A DNA stretch of 64,000 nt from Lichina pygmaea (taxonomy: Eukaryota; Ascomycota; Lichinomycetes; Lichinales; Lichinaceae): contig OY730175.1 of assembly GCA_963422465.1 (NCBI GenBank), forward strand, positions 496,001 through 560,000, given 5' to 3'. The translations under genes and the position numbers were made by a program. Every line of letters starts with the position of its first letter. The stretch's first letter is position 1. The notes beneath the pieces were generated by a model. It did no database searches. It saw only the letters and a list, made by a program, of their open reading frames with translations, and had not been told where the DNA came from. Shown here in pieces: positions 53,426 to 63,848 of the stretch.

Positions 53426-54683
53426 TCATGCCACCGCTCGTCTGATGCCAACTTGCACAAAGCTCATTCTTCGGATCTGCGTCTCTGGGAGGGAGGGGGG
53501 TGGTTCGTTGGGTTCTGTATCGCGGGTCTTGGAGCGGCTGTTGCTGCTTTTGCTATCATTGTTGGTGGTGGTGGCGTTGCAGGTGGCCCTCGTAGGAGAC
53601 CCTGGTTCATCGCTCGAGTGCCTTGCCGTGCTTGCGCCTTCCACCCGGGCGTTGCGTATGTATGGGGAAGATGCAATGTTGAGTTGTCTGGTGCTGTCGT
53701 TGCTGTTTTGTGGGTTTGTCGGAGCTGTCTCCGTCTTGTTTTCGTCGGTCTGGGTGTTTGTGGTGTCTTCGTCCGGGGCGTCTTCGTTGATTGAATCGAT
53801 TGTGGTGGCGTCCCCATCCGAGGGCTCCATTTCCATCGAGACATCTCTGGCGGCGTCGTCTGGAGGATCCATGTCCATTGAACCATCTTCGATAGCTCCC
53901 TCTGCCGCTTGCGAGACTGATGTGTTTGTGGGCTCGGGCACCACAGGTATAGGCCGCGGTGACTCTGCACTCCGTTCGACGTGCAGTATTCCCTCGGGAG
54001 CGTCGACTTCTTCGTCTTGTTCTTCCCCGACCCCCTGCACGAGACCATCCTCGTCGCCCGCGGCCTCCTTCTCGTCGCGCCTAGTCGTGCCGCCACGCTT
54101 TCGCCTCTTCCTGGGCCGATCGTCCTCGACAATGTCATCCACCACTCTGATGGTGCCGGTGCGGACCGTCACCCGATACCCTTCCTTGGCCTTTTGAAAG
54201 AACATGGCCAGTTTCAGCGCCTTTTCGATGGCCCGGTTCGTGGCCTTGAGTAGAACCTCTTCCCTCTCCTTTGCCGTGGACGATGTCGTCGTTGAGGCCG
54301 GTTGGGTGGCATCCCGCCCAGCACCTGTAGCGGCTCGATCGACGTTCTTGTTCGTGCCACCGCGGTTGCGACTGCCCCCAGACGATCCGTGGCCCATGTG
54401 GCGCTTGTCGATGGCATCAAGCATTCTGCGCACGCGCTTGACGGCGGACATGAAGGGCGTGGTGGCGGAGATGTAGATGATCTTTGGTTGGGACGGACCG
54501 GCGTGTGGTGAGGGGATGGCGGGGTGGAAGAGGGGTCTTTTCTGGACGCGCGCATCTACGAGGGTCAGTTGAAGGAGGGGCAGAGTTAATACTGCGGGAG
54601 TACTCACGGTCTGGAAGACGCAGCAGCTTCTTTTTCTCTGTCGCAGCTTGCGATGACGGGCCTTTGAGAGCTTGATCAACCAT
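53426..54683 (-). CDS. POP7: RNase P/MRP subunit Pop7 (Rpp20) with long C-terminal extension
   Basis: Two exons, 54683-54608 and 54555-53426 (52-nt GT-AG intron, phase 1), 401 residues. The Alba-type domain occupies about residues 26-140: KRPLFHPAIPSPHAG, then PKIIYISATTPFMSAVKRVRRMLDAID, LLKATNRAIEKALKLAMFFQKAKEGYRVTVRTGTIRVVDDI. These are signature blocks of Pop7/Rpp20, which with Pop6 binds the P3 arm of RNase P and RNase MRP RNAs (and yeast telomerase RNA). A bipartite basic cluster follows (RPRKRRKRGG), then a 230-residue acidic, Asp/Glu/Ser/Thr-rich tail ending in an Arg-rich stretch (ETQIRRMSFVQVGIRRAVA). Yeast Pop7 has only 140 residues. The Alba core carries a Gly/Arg/Thr-rich loop (GHGSSGGSRNRGG) between the first helix and the second half. 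CACGTG lies at 54781 and 54840 upstream. Confidence 0.88.
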
Positions 54684-54903
54684 CGCGCTTCTGCAGTACG
54701 TTACGGTACGTCCGGGGAGCCCAGAAGTCGACGGTGTTCGGCTCGAGAGACTGGCTGATTTGTACGGTACCGTAACCGATCACGTGGCGCTCAGTATCAC
54801 CCAACGCTTGTTGAAGTTGGGCGATCTGCAACGTCATACCACGTGACTTACAGAAGGGCGCTAACCCTAGATTGGGAGGAAGGAAGGTTTTCTCATTGTT
54901 CAT
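54684..54903 (-). promoter_or_regulatory. POP7 upstream region with two E-boxes
   Basis: CACGTG cores occur at 54781-54786 (GATCACGTGG) and 54840-54845 (CCACGTGA), 98 and 157 bases upstream of the POP7 start. The copia fossil begins at the far edge of this region, so the element sits next to a housekeeping promoter without having destroyed it. Confidence 0.5.
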
Positions 54904-55004
54904 TGTAGACGAATGTCTTAGTACATCCTATTGAATACAAGATCCTATTGTCTTCTAAGTGCCTCGTCATTCTGAAGTGTCACCGACACTCGATTATCCC
55001 AACA

Positions 55005-55016
55005 GGTTATGAGCCC
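55005..55016 (+). other. Primer-binding site of the copia fossil
   Basis: GGTTATGAGCCC follows directly after the LTR end AACA. It is the reverse complement of GGGCTCATAACC, the anticodon stem-loop of initiator Met-tRNA. Priming from an internal (half) tRNA is a known feature of the copia group. Confidence 0.65.
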
Positions 55017-57496
55017 GGGAAGTCCGCTGACGAGGTTGAATCGACTGTGAGAAAGTCGAAGAAGAAGAGGAGAAGAAGAGCCTAGAGGAAAAGGCCGTAA
55101 GGAAGGGCTAGCCACGACGTTAGCAGAAGGCAAGCCAATAGGATGGAAGACAAGAAGGAACGGGGCAGGAAGGTCCTGCTCCGGGGCCCAGAGAACTATG
55201 AAGACTGGGCACAAGTTATCAGGATGCGGCTATTGGCCGCAAGAGTCTGGCACACCGTCCTTGTAGAGCCAGAAGAGTCAGAGATGAAGCCTGCCCAAAC
55301 GTCAGCAACAGGATCCAAAGGTCAACAGATCAAGGCCACAAAGGAGTGGCAGGATAGCAAGGCAGAAGAAGGAAAGGCAGCAGACATCATACTGTCGTCA
55401 ATTAGTGAAGAGCAGCAAAAGCACGTCAGACGGATCAAGCACCCCTACCACATCTGGAAGACCCTGAAAGGGATCCACGAACGGCTGAACAACGAGAAGC
55501 TGCACAACATGATAGTACAGCTGTTTTCGAAGGACCTCAGCTGAACGATCGAAGAGAGAGGGTCGAGGATCCGTGTGCTCAATGCTGAAATAGAGAGCTA
55601 CGACTTGACGCTGAAACTGCCGGAAAAGACATTAGTGATCCTGCTCCTAGAGTTGTTGACACCAGAATACAACACCATGAAGAAGATCCTCATAACAACA
55701 GATCAGATCGACAAACTGGACAAGGTCCTGCAGAAGTTAGCAGGAGAAGAGGCATAGATCATCAAGGGAGAAGTGGAGCAGGCACTGACTGTCCATAAAG
55801 ATGACAAGGGCAAAGGACGGAGCAAGGGCTGATGAGACGGAAAGGACATGAAGTGCTCCCAGTGTGACCGGACAGGGCACAGGAAGTCTGAATGTTTTGC
55901 GACACAGTCAGCAGACAGAACCCCATTGGAGGACGAACCCCCAGTGAAACCCAGGAAGAGAGGGGAGAAGGCAAGAGTGGCAACGTACCGGGAGGATGAG
56001 GAAGGAGAGAAGACCTACCTCACTTGCCTTGTACCAGATCTGGCAATCGGGGAACCGCAGACAAGTGATTGGATTGTTGACAGCGGTGCGACCCGACACA
56101 TGAGCTGGGATCTCGGACTATTTGTTGAGTTGAAACCCATGGGAGGCCACCTGTCAGTAGCCAACAGAGACAGGCTTGTGATCAAAGGTGTAGGAACTGT
56201 ACAGACCTGGTTCAACCAGCAGAGTGGTGTTGCGACAGTCACAGAAGTGCTGTACATACCTGGATTGACTGCCAACTTGATGTCAGTTTCAGATCTGGAC
56301 AAGAAGGGGTTTGAGACAACAACAAAGAATGGGGAGATGGCCATAATAAAGAATGGCAGAAGAAGAGTAACAGCCAGAAGAGAAAAGAGCATGTACCACT
56401 TGAAGGCAAATGGCAAGATAGTCCTTGTGATGGGGTAGGAGAGCCTGACCAGCAGGCCAGGACAGGAGAGTCCTGCAGACACAAAGAAGAAGACCTGGCA
56501 CTGGAGGCTAGGGCATGCAAGCAAGGCTGTCATGAAGAGGGCAGCACTCACCAGCAAACTTGAAGAGTTTGAGTACAATGAGGAGGAAGTCAAGAACTGT
56601 GAGGACTGCATATTAGCCAAGATGCAGAAGACTCTCTGGAAGAAGGCTGAAGCAACAACAACAAGAAAGCTTGAACTGGTGCACACTGATGTGTGCGGAC
56701 CTCTGCAAGACAAAGAGTATGATGGATCACAGTACCTGCTGACAATGATTGATGACTGGACCCAGATGACATGGGTGTACCCCATGAAGCTCAGGAGTGA
56801 GCTACCTGTTGCTTTTGGCAGCTGGAAAGCCATGGTGGAATGGGAATCTGGCAAGAAGCTGTGCAGGATACAGTGCGACAATGCCAAAGAGTATATCAGT
56901 CAGTACTTGAAGTGTCTGAAGCCAGAGGGAGTAAGAGAAGAACCCACTGTGCTGTACAGCCCACAGCAAAACAGGGTTGCCAAGTGGTATAACTGAACAA
57001 TTATCAGTTGGGTGAAAGTGATGTTGGTGGACACAGGGCTGCCAATGCAGCTGTGGCCTGTAGCAGCCCAGACATCAGTGTACCTGGACAACAAGCTGCC
57101 ACACAGAGACAGGAAGAACTTGCCGGAAGGAGAATGGATGGGACAGACTGTCAACACAGGCCATCTGAGAGTCTTTGGGTGTGTCACATACATGTATATA
57201 CCAAAGGAGAAGAGGAAGAAGTTAGATCAACTGGCCTGGAAAAGAGTAATGGTGGGGTACTGGAGTAATCACATTTACCTGGTATGGAACCCAGAGACAA
57301 AGAAGATTGTGGCTGCAGCATCTGTACAATTCATTGAAGAGATTGTGGGACAACAAGCACAGATGTGACCTAAGGAGAAGGTCAGCATTGAGGGGGGGTG
57401 GCCACAGGTCACCTCAGTGCCCAAGCAAAGGAGAGAGAGATAGGTGCAAGGTGTACCTGATCAGTCAGACAAACTGGACAAAGAAGACAGTAACAA

Positions 57497-57509
57497 AGAG
57501 TCAGTAAGA
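57497..57509. repeat. Candidate target-site duplication, left side of LINE
   Basis: AGAGTCAGTAAGA, next to the A-rich 3' end of the LINE, matches AGAGTCAGTCAGA at 62553-62565 at 12 of 13 positions. Related GAGTC words recur nearby, so the match is suggestive rather than certain. Confidence 0.5.
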
Positions 57510-57682
57510 TTTTTTTTATTTTATTTGATTCTTACACTGATAGTAGCTTTTCAGCCATGCAGATCTTCTAGCTAAGAGTGATTTTCTTCAGAAAACCTTT
57601 AGAGGAATAAAAACTGAAGACTGGGGGTGACTAGAGGATGTAGCAAAAGGGAATCTTGTAGTGACTGGTAGAAAGAAGACTT

Positions 57683-60600
57683 CTAGATATTAGAGTGTGA
57701 ATAGTGGAGTTTGAAAGCCAGATTAAACTGGTTCAGTCTTTTCAAAGACATAAACCAGTATAGAAACTTCTGTAGAAGCTCTGGGTTTGAAATAGTAGAA
57801 GTGAAATCTTGAGAATTAAAAGAAGCTTGCTGTCTTTGACTTGAATAAAGAGAGCATGAAGAGGTGATATGTTTCACTGTCTCTTCTGCTTGACCACAGA
57901 CACATAAAGGGGTAGGAAAATCTGGAACTCCAGCTCTGAATAGAAAACTTGCCAGGCCAATTCTCCCAGTTCTGGTTTGTAGTAGTAGACTTGCCTCAGC
58001 TTTCTGTAGCTTTTTGTAGAGCTTCAGGTTGTTGTGGTGAGGCTTTTGACAAAACACCTGCCACCCAGAGTAGCTTCTTCTTTCCTTCTCCTCCCATTGG
58101 TTTTCCCACTCTTTAACAAAGAGTTTCTGTAGTTCTTTCTTTGAACTAGCCTGGTTAGTAGTTAATTGGTTTAACCAAGTGAACTTCCAATAGGGGGAGA
58201 TAGTTGAGGATTCCTTTAAAGGTTTCTTCACAGAAGAGGCATAGTGGGAGATATTGGAAAAGATATTGTCCAGAAGTGTTTTCAGAGAGGAGGTTTGAAT
58301 AGAAGAGAGAAAACAGGCTGTGCGAAATCTGAAATAGAGATCTAGAGGTAAAAGAAAAAGCTCACTCTCTAATAAGAAAGATGGAGTGGCTTTGAAGGCA
58401 CCTCCAATAAGTCTCAGGCATTTGTTCTGGAATGTGCTAAGAGAAGAGATATTAGAAGATTTTCTTAGAGGATTGAACCAGATCCCCACAGCATAACTCA
58501 GTAAAGATCTGAGTATTGCAGTGTACACAAAACGTGATGTGAGGACTGGGAAACCCCAAGTAGAATATGAAGTTCTAGAAAGAGAGGAAAGTGCTTTCTG
58601 AGCTTTTTGAAGGATAATTCTCTGGTGCTTATGCCAGTGGAGTTTTGCATCCAGGTACACTCCTAATACTTGCACTTCTTCTTTTGGTCTTAGAATCACA
58701 TTCCCCAGTCTGAGCTTAAGCTGAAGATTGTCTGATCTTCTTCTGGAAAAATGAAGTATTTCATATTTCTCAGGAGAGAAGACCATTCCATGTCTTGCAG
58801 CCCATGATAGACATTTGAGGTGTGTGTTCTTCAACTTCAGAAGGTTGCTTTTTAGAGAGTGACCAAATGCAAGCAGATTTGTATCATCTGCAAATCCCAG
58901 AGCAGAAACACCAGTGGAAGGAGAGTGTACAGTTTCATGAAGTTCAGAAATATAAAATAGAAACAGAATAGAAGATAAAGGGGAACCTTGGGGAACTCCA
59001 CAGTGAATAGGAATAGCAGAAGACTCAGAGTCATCAAACACAAGAGTGGTAGAACGACTGGTGCAGAAAGAGAGAATCCAGGAAGATAGCCAGAGAGGAA
59101 TTCCTTTTCTCTCTAGGATTTGTTGGAGGATCTTGGGTAGAACTCTGTCATAGGCTCCTGAGATATCCAGAGAAAGTAGAGATGCAACCATGCCTTCCTT
59201 CCAGACTTTTTCCACTTGGGAAGTTAGTAGGAAGAGTGCTGATTCAGTTGATCTTCCTTTCCTGAAGCCCATCTGGATTTCTGGCAAAAGTCTAGCTTCT
59301 TCTGCTACCTTGCTTAGCCTGGTTGCTGTAATAGCTTCCATCAGCTTGCCAGTTGTGTTTAGCAAAGCTATAGGGCGCCAGGCTTTAGCTTGGTTATAGC
59401 ATCCTTTACCAGGTTTTCTTAGACAGACTGTCTTTGCATTCTTGAACCTCTCTGGAAAGTATTCCAGTCTCCAGCATGTTGATGTGAGAACAGCCATAGC
59501 TTGGCAGAACTTGGAACCCAGAGCTTTCAGAAATCTATTTGGCAGCTTATCTTTTCCCCCTGCTGTGAAAGGTTTCTTTTTGTTCAGGATTTATTCCACT
59601 TCTTCAGCAGTAACTTTCTGAGAAAGCTGGATCTCTGGAGTACTCTGGGAACTCTCTGTACTTGGTTCTGGAACAAGTGCTTTGGGGAAGAACTGGGCTG
59701 AGAATGCTTTTGTCTTCTCCTCAAAGGTTTTAGCTAGTCCTTCTTGAGTTTCCAAGTCTGGGACCAGGGGAAGATCAGGAGTCCTGTTGGCTTTTGTTTT
59801 TCCCCACTTTGCAAGGTTCCAGAATTTTGAAGAACTGGCTAGCTCATGGACTTGTTGTCTGAAGGTGGTCTGCTTTCCCTCTCTGACTGCTTTTTTCTTG
59901 TTCTTAGTTGCTTGCTCAAGGTCTTCTTGGGATGCCTGTCCTCTGAGAACTTGTCTTCTTACTCTTCTTTCCTCTCTAACCTTGTTTTGGATGTCTTGGT
60001 TCCACCAGGGAACTGAGTGACCAGATTGCTTCTGGAGCTGTGTACATTTGCTTGCCACTTCTTGGAGAAAGTTGTCCAGGTACTCCAAGTACTTATCCAC
60101 TTCATCTTTGTCTTGAAAGTGGGAAGGTAGCTGTAGCTTCTCACACTCTACTCTTGCAAGGTTTGAGTCCAGTGTCTTCCAGTTCCTTTCTGGCTTCCAG
60201 GTTTTCCTTGGAGGATCCAGGTCCAGGCTAGTTAGTATAGGTCTGTGGTCAGACCCATGAAAGAACTGGAGAGCCACTTTAGAGAAAATCAGGGAGTTAG
60301 AAAGAGAAGAAGAAATAAAAGACAGACCAATTGCAGAACATGGTTTTTCTGAAAGAGATCTTGCTCTGGTGGGAGTAAAAGGTGTAATAGCTAAATCCAG
60401 ATTTAAATCTTTCATTAGACTTTGGAACTTGTTTGCAGTGTCAGAGTACAGTCTTCTTTTCTTTGACCAGTCTGGGTAGTGGAGGTTTGAATCTGTGAGA
60501 AGAATATGTTGTCCTTGTGCTTGTAAAGCATTTTGGAGTAAACAGAGAAGAGCTTCTGATGCCTCTGTATAGTTTTCTTGACTTGATGGGGTAAAGTAAA

Positions 60601-60925
60601 GATTATGCACCCAAAGAGAAGTAGAAGAGTTTTCCAAGTAGATTTCAAGAGAAATAAAGTCTTTACTCCAGAAAGTAGGATGAAGAGAAGAGAGTTTCAG
60701 GTTTTTATTAATAAGAAAAAGTGTTCTACCAATCTCTGAACAGTAAAGAGGAAGAAAAGAAGAGAAAACAGTAGAGGTGCTTATCTCCAGGTGAGGGTTT
60801 TTCCAGGGTTCTTGAAGTGCAATAATGTCCACCTCTTGAAGAGCTGAGGTTGTTAGAAGTAGCTCTTCGACTGATTGGCTTTTTTGCACATTATACTGGA
60901 GAAGTGTGAGCTTTGAGTCTTTCAT
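57683..60925 (-). CDS. LINE ORF2: AP-type endonuclease and reverse transcriptase, one internal stop
   Basis: ORF2 starts at 60925. The first part, to 59591, is an endonuclease/exonuclease/phosphatase domain: LLQYNVQKS, DIIALQEPW, LLTDSNLHYPDW and GSDHRPIL. The second part, after the stop, carries the reverse transcriptase: WRPIALLNTTGKLMEAI, QMGFRKGRSTESALFLL, SLDISGAYDRV, CGVPQGSPLSSILFLFYI and the catalytic GFADDTNL. A C-terminal CCHC-like zinc site follows (CVCGQAEETVKHITSSC). No RNase H domain is evident. A single in-frame TAA at about 59591 separates the two parts, after TAEEVE; the frame then resumes unchanged, so this is one nonsense change and not a frameshift. Total length would be about 1080 codons, normal for the type. 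The protein nicks target DNA and primes cDNA synthesis at it. Confidence 0.85.
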
Positions 60926-62430
60926 GTAGACATCTCATCTTCAAAGATCTTGAAAGGGTTGGCTGATACTTTTCCCTTATTATTTGTTGATCTTGCCTCA
61001 AGAATTTGAACTTCTGGACAGCTTCCCCTGATTCTCTCCAAGCTTCTGGTTGGCTCAGCTGTTTTACGTTTTTTCCCCCCTGGGAGTGGCTGGGAGAAAG
61101 AGAAAGATGTAGCTGGAGATTGGGGTACTGGTGTCAGAGATGTAGAGATTGGGATCTCATACTTCCCTGGGCGTGAAATCCAAGCTTCCCTGGCTCTCTT
61201 GGCTGCTTCCTGGCGTACTGGGCATGTGCTAGCCCAGGCTGGGTGAGATCCCTGGCAATTGCAGCATTTTGGTTTCAGCAAGTTTTCAGGAATTAGGCAT
61301 GCTCTCCTCTCATGTTGTACACCACATGCTCCACAGGCAGTTCTGTTCTTGCAGGCATGAGCTTGGTGGCCATAGCCAAAGCACTTGAAGCATTGTGCAA
61401 TAACTGTGTTTGCCAGGAAGAGTTCCACTTCATGTAGTCTGTGTCCCAGCACTAGTCCATTCTCAATAAGAAGATTGGCCTGTTGGGGAGTAGAGAGATC
61501 CAGGTGGAGAGAGGTGACCTGTTTCTTTTGAGCTATAGATTTCTTGGACCAATATGCTCTCAGAATAGTGATCTGTTTGCCAAGAGAAGAGTTGCTAGTC
61601 TGGATTTTTTTGCAGGTGTCCTCCAGATTCTCTGGCTGGATATCTGCTGTTCTGACTCCATGAACCAGAACTGGGAATCTCTTGGGCTGGACTATTGCCT
61701 TTGTGTTGAAGATAGTTGCAGTCCAGGAGGAATCCTTTTCCAGAAAAAGCTTAGTTTCCTGGCTCTCTGTGTGAATAAGAATATCCCCTGATGGGAGTTT
61801 TCTCACTGCTCTGATCTGTTTGTTATAAGGGCTTGGGAGTCTGTCTTGGAGAGCTTGGAAAAGCTGGACATGGGTTCTGTTAGCTATGTCTGGAGTCTGG
61901 TACCCAGGGTGTACCAGAACCTCTTTGAGAATTCTGGAAGCTAGTGGAATTTGAGCAGAGGAAGTTTTTGCGGCTGCCTGTGCATAAGATGGTTTTGCCT
62001 CTTGTCTATCTAGATGTTTGTTGAGGTTTTCAAGCTCCTGGATAATCTTGTTGGTAATGCCAGAGGCTAGAGGTTGGACAGTGCTAGTCTGCAGCTCTGC
62101 AGAGAGTTTTTGCTTGAGGTTCTCCCAGCTTTTTCTGACTGGTTCTGGAACTGTTTGGGTTTTCAGCCAGGAGTTAAGAAGTTCCCAGTCTTTCTGTATA
62201 GTACTTTCAGTGGTGGGAGGACTGGCTTGAGTGTTAGAGAGACTGGAAGCTGGTGTGGCTAGTGGTGCTCTGGGATTAGTTTCTAAAGAAGTGGGTTTTT
62301 TCTTTTTTAGTGTCATGGTGGAGCTTGCTTGGCACAGGTTAACTGTTTCCAGTCTGTGAAGTAGTGCCAGAGAGAGAGGAGTCACCTGGTTTCCCAGCAG
62401 TAATAATCTAGTCCTGGGACCAGACCCCAA
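60922..62430 (-). CDS. LINE ORF1: gag-like RNA-binding protein
   Basis: An intact 502-codon ORF. Met codons at 62430 and 62316 (MTLKKKKPTSLE) are both possible starts. The first half is hydrophilic with a likely coiled coil (ILELENLNKHLDRQEAK-type). A middle region resembles an RRM-like fold (SGDILIHTESQETKLFLEKD). Three CCHC zinc knuckles lie near residues 340-400: CFKCFGYGHQAHAC, CGACGVQHERRAC and CCNCQGSHPAWASTC. The C-terminus is basic and Ser/Pro-rich. It should coat the LINE RNA in a ribonucleoprotein. The ORF1 stop TGA overlaps the ORF2 start ATG as ATGA, so ORF2 is probably made by termination and re-initiation. Confidence 0.85.
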   Translation of the reverse strand: MGSGPRTRLLLLGNQVTPLSLALLHRLETVNLCQASSTMTLKKKKPTSLETNPRAPLATPASSLSNTQASPPTTESTIQKDWELLNSWLKTQTVPEPVRKSWENLKQKLSAELQTSTVQPLASGITNKIIQELENLNKHLDRQEAKPSYAQAAAKTSSAQIPLASRILKEVLVHPGYQTPDIANRTHVQLFQALQDRLPSPYNKQIRAVRKLPSGDILIHTESQETKLFLEKDSSWTATIFNTKAIVQPKRFPVLVHGVRTADIQPENLEDTCKKIQTSNSSLGKQITILRAYWSKKSIAQKKQVTSLHLDLSTPQQANLLIENGLVLGHRLHEVELFLANTVIAQCFKCFGYGHQAHACKNRTACGACGVQHERRACLIPENLLKPKCCNCQGSHPAWASTCPVRQEAAKRAREAWISRPGKYEIPISTSLTPVPQSPATSFSFSQPLPGGKKRKTAEPTRSLERIRGSCPEVQILEARSTNNKGKVSANPFKIFEDEMST

Positions 62431-62552
62431 GACTAGACTTTCCTGGGCAGCTTATTCCAACTAAGCTCTGGGTAAAGCTAGGAGTATTTGCCTAGACTAG
62501 AGACCAGACCCCCTATCTAGACTTTCCTTGAGTCAAGGACTCTGCTAGCTCC

Positions 62553-62565
62553 AGAGTCAGTCAGA
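62553..62565. repeat. Candidate target-site duplication, right side of LINE
   Basis: AGAGTCAGTCAGA, the near match to 57497-57509. It sets the 5' boundary of the LINE about 120 bases before the ORF1 start. Confidence 0.5.
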
Positions 62566-63606
62566 CTCTAACTATTCCTCTTATCCTGAGACTCTCTCTC
62601 TCTGGTTGTGGCTGGATTGCTGGTTGTTGAAGAAACAGATCATGGATTCCAAGATCACAACTTTTGACAATCAGGTGTGATTCTCAAAGGTGATGGGTTT
62701 TCACCTTAAGGTTTGGGTGGGTCAGGACAGGATGTCGGCTGTTTTCCAGAACATATGACAAATTGCTGTCTTTACCAAAAGTGATGGTCCTTGAACAGCG
62801 TGGTTCTGGGAAGAGTTTGAGAGTCAGTAAGATACAACACAGAAGGGATAGAAGACTCACCTTGGCAGCCCTGACAAGGAGTGGCTGAAGAACCAGCTGA
62901 AGCACCTGAGGAAGAAGCTCAGGAGTTGAACAAGTCTGAAGGAAGAGGTTATGTGGAGTCTGAAAGAGGTCCACAAGAGAACAGGGCCACAGGCAAGGCC
63001 ATGAAGGAAGAGTCCAAAAAGGCACAGGAAACAGAGCCAGTGAGGTGGAGTATGCAGATCTGCAAGGCAACAGAGAAGGCAAAGGAAGGTGCCTTCACAA
63101 CAGAGAAGCAAGGTGCTGTGGCACCTGTACTGATGATTCTGAGGTTGGATACATGCCTTCTGTGGAAATGCTCACAGACAAGCTCACAAAGCCACTCAGC
63201 ATTCAGGTACAGAAGGAGAAGCTGCAGAGGCTTGGTCTGACACAGTAGATGTCAGCTAACAGAAGCAGCAGAGGACAGTGGGCCTACATACTCACCTTGG
63301 GGAAGCTAAATTGCAAAGTGGAGGTGCAGCCTGAGTGGATTGAGTGGAGGTGTATGTTGTGGTCTGTACTGTGCTGTCCTAACTGAGTATAGGATTAAGG
63401 GCAAGATGCGGAAGGCGGGTTGGTTCTCGCAGGAGAGAAGTGTCAAGGAGTGCGAAGGGGTTTGGTGGAATGTGGTGGTGGTGACACCTGATCAATAGCT
63501 TTGTACAAAAGGATTGTATTAAAGTAGATCTAGTTGTCTGGATCACAACATAAGTTGAAGATGATTGTTCCATAAGGGAACTATCACCAGACTATATAGT
63601 GCTGGC

Positions 63607-63848
63607 CTGTCAAGACAATCGAGATTGTCTTGACAGTTTTGACATCAAGACAGGTGAGATTGTCTTGACAGTCCCACCATGTTATACACCCTGCGTCAAG
63701 ACTGGTAAGATTGTCTTGATGCTCCATACATCCTGTGTCAAGACTGGTGAGATTGTCTTGATACTTCATGCATCCTGTGTTGAGACTGGTGAGATTGTCT
63801 TGATACTTCATACATACTGTGTCGAGACTCCCGTGTGTGTCTTGACAG
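63607..63848. repeat. Hairpin minisatellite, six units
   Basis: Six copies of a 28-bp core start at about 63609, 63644, 63695, 63737, 63779 and 63821. The last four are spaced exactly 42 bases apart. Every core has TCAAGAC near its left and GTCTTGA near its right, so each is an inverted repeat. The first is perfect: 14-base arms CTGTCAAGACAATC and its complement around GA (63607-63636). It begins 57 bases past the end of the copia fossil. Long matched arms kept across units suggest that structure, and not only slippage, shapes the array. Confidence 0.85.

Larger units (their letters stand above)
57510..62552 (-). mobile_element. Tad-type non-LTR retrotransposon (LINE), nearly intact
   Basis: About 5.0 kb on the minus strand, inserted in the copia fossil. 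The 3' end is an A-rich tail (plus-strand T run at 57510-57530). A likely 13-bp target duplication flanks it. Two ORFs run 5' to 3': ORF1 (gag-like, 62430-60922) and ORF2 (endonuclease plus reverse transcriptase, 60925-57683), overlapping by ATGA. The 5' UTR is about 120 bases and the 3' UTR about 170. Only one in-frame stop interrupts ORF2. The base composition is distinctly AT-richer than the host genes, and codon use differs. Fungal LINEs of this type belong to the Tad1 clade; the exact clade needs a phylogeny. Confidence 0.85.
54904..63550 (+). mobile_element. Ty1/copia LTR retrotransposon fossil, interrupted by a LINE
   Basis: This element is old and broken in several places. The left LTR end (about 54904-55004, TG start uncertain) is followed directly by a primer-binding site at 55005-55016 that is complementary to the anticodon arm of initiator Met-tRNA, as in Drosophila copia. 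Recognised parts in order are gag-like coding (about 55143-55540), a zinc knuckle (about 55850-55905), an aspartic-protease site of the DSGA type (about 56070), the integrase GAG-pre and core region (about 56480-57370), and, beyond the inserted LINE, the terminal RNase H end (about 63040-63248). A right LTR-like end finishes CACAACA near 63550. A Tad-type LINE lies inside it in the opposite orientation. The decay suggests it is considerably older than the LINE. Confidence 0.7.

Noticed and set aside
63340-63550. Matching pair of copia LTRs
   Set aside because: The two ends share only the terminal CAACA-like bases and weak similarity nearby; I could not align full LTRs by eye, so no pair is claimed.
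63607-63848. CRISPR array
   Set aside because: The 42-bp units are nearly identical throughout, so there are no unique spacers, and this is a eukaryotic genome.
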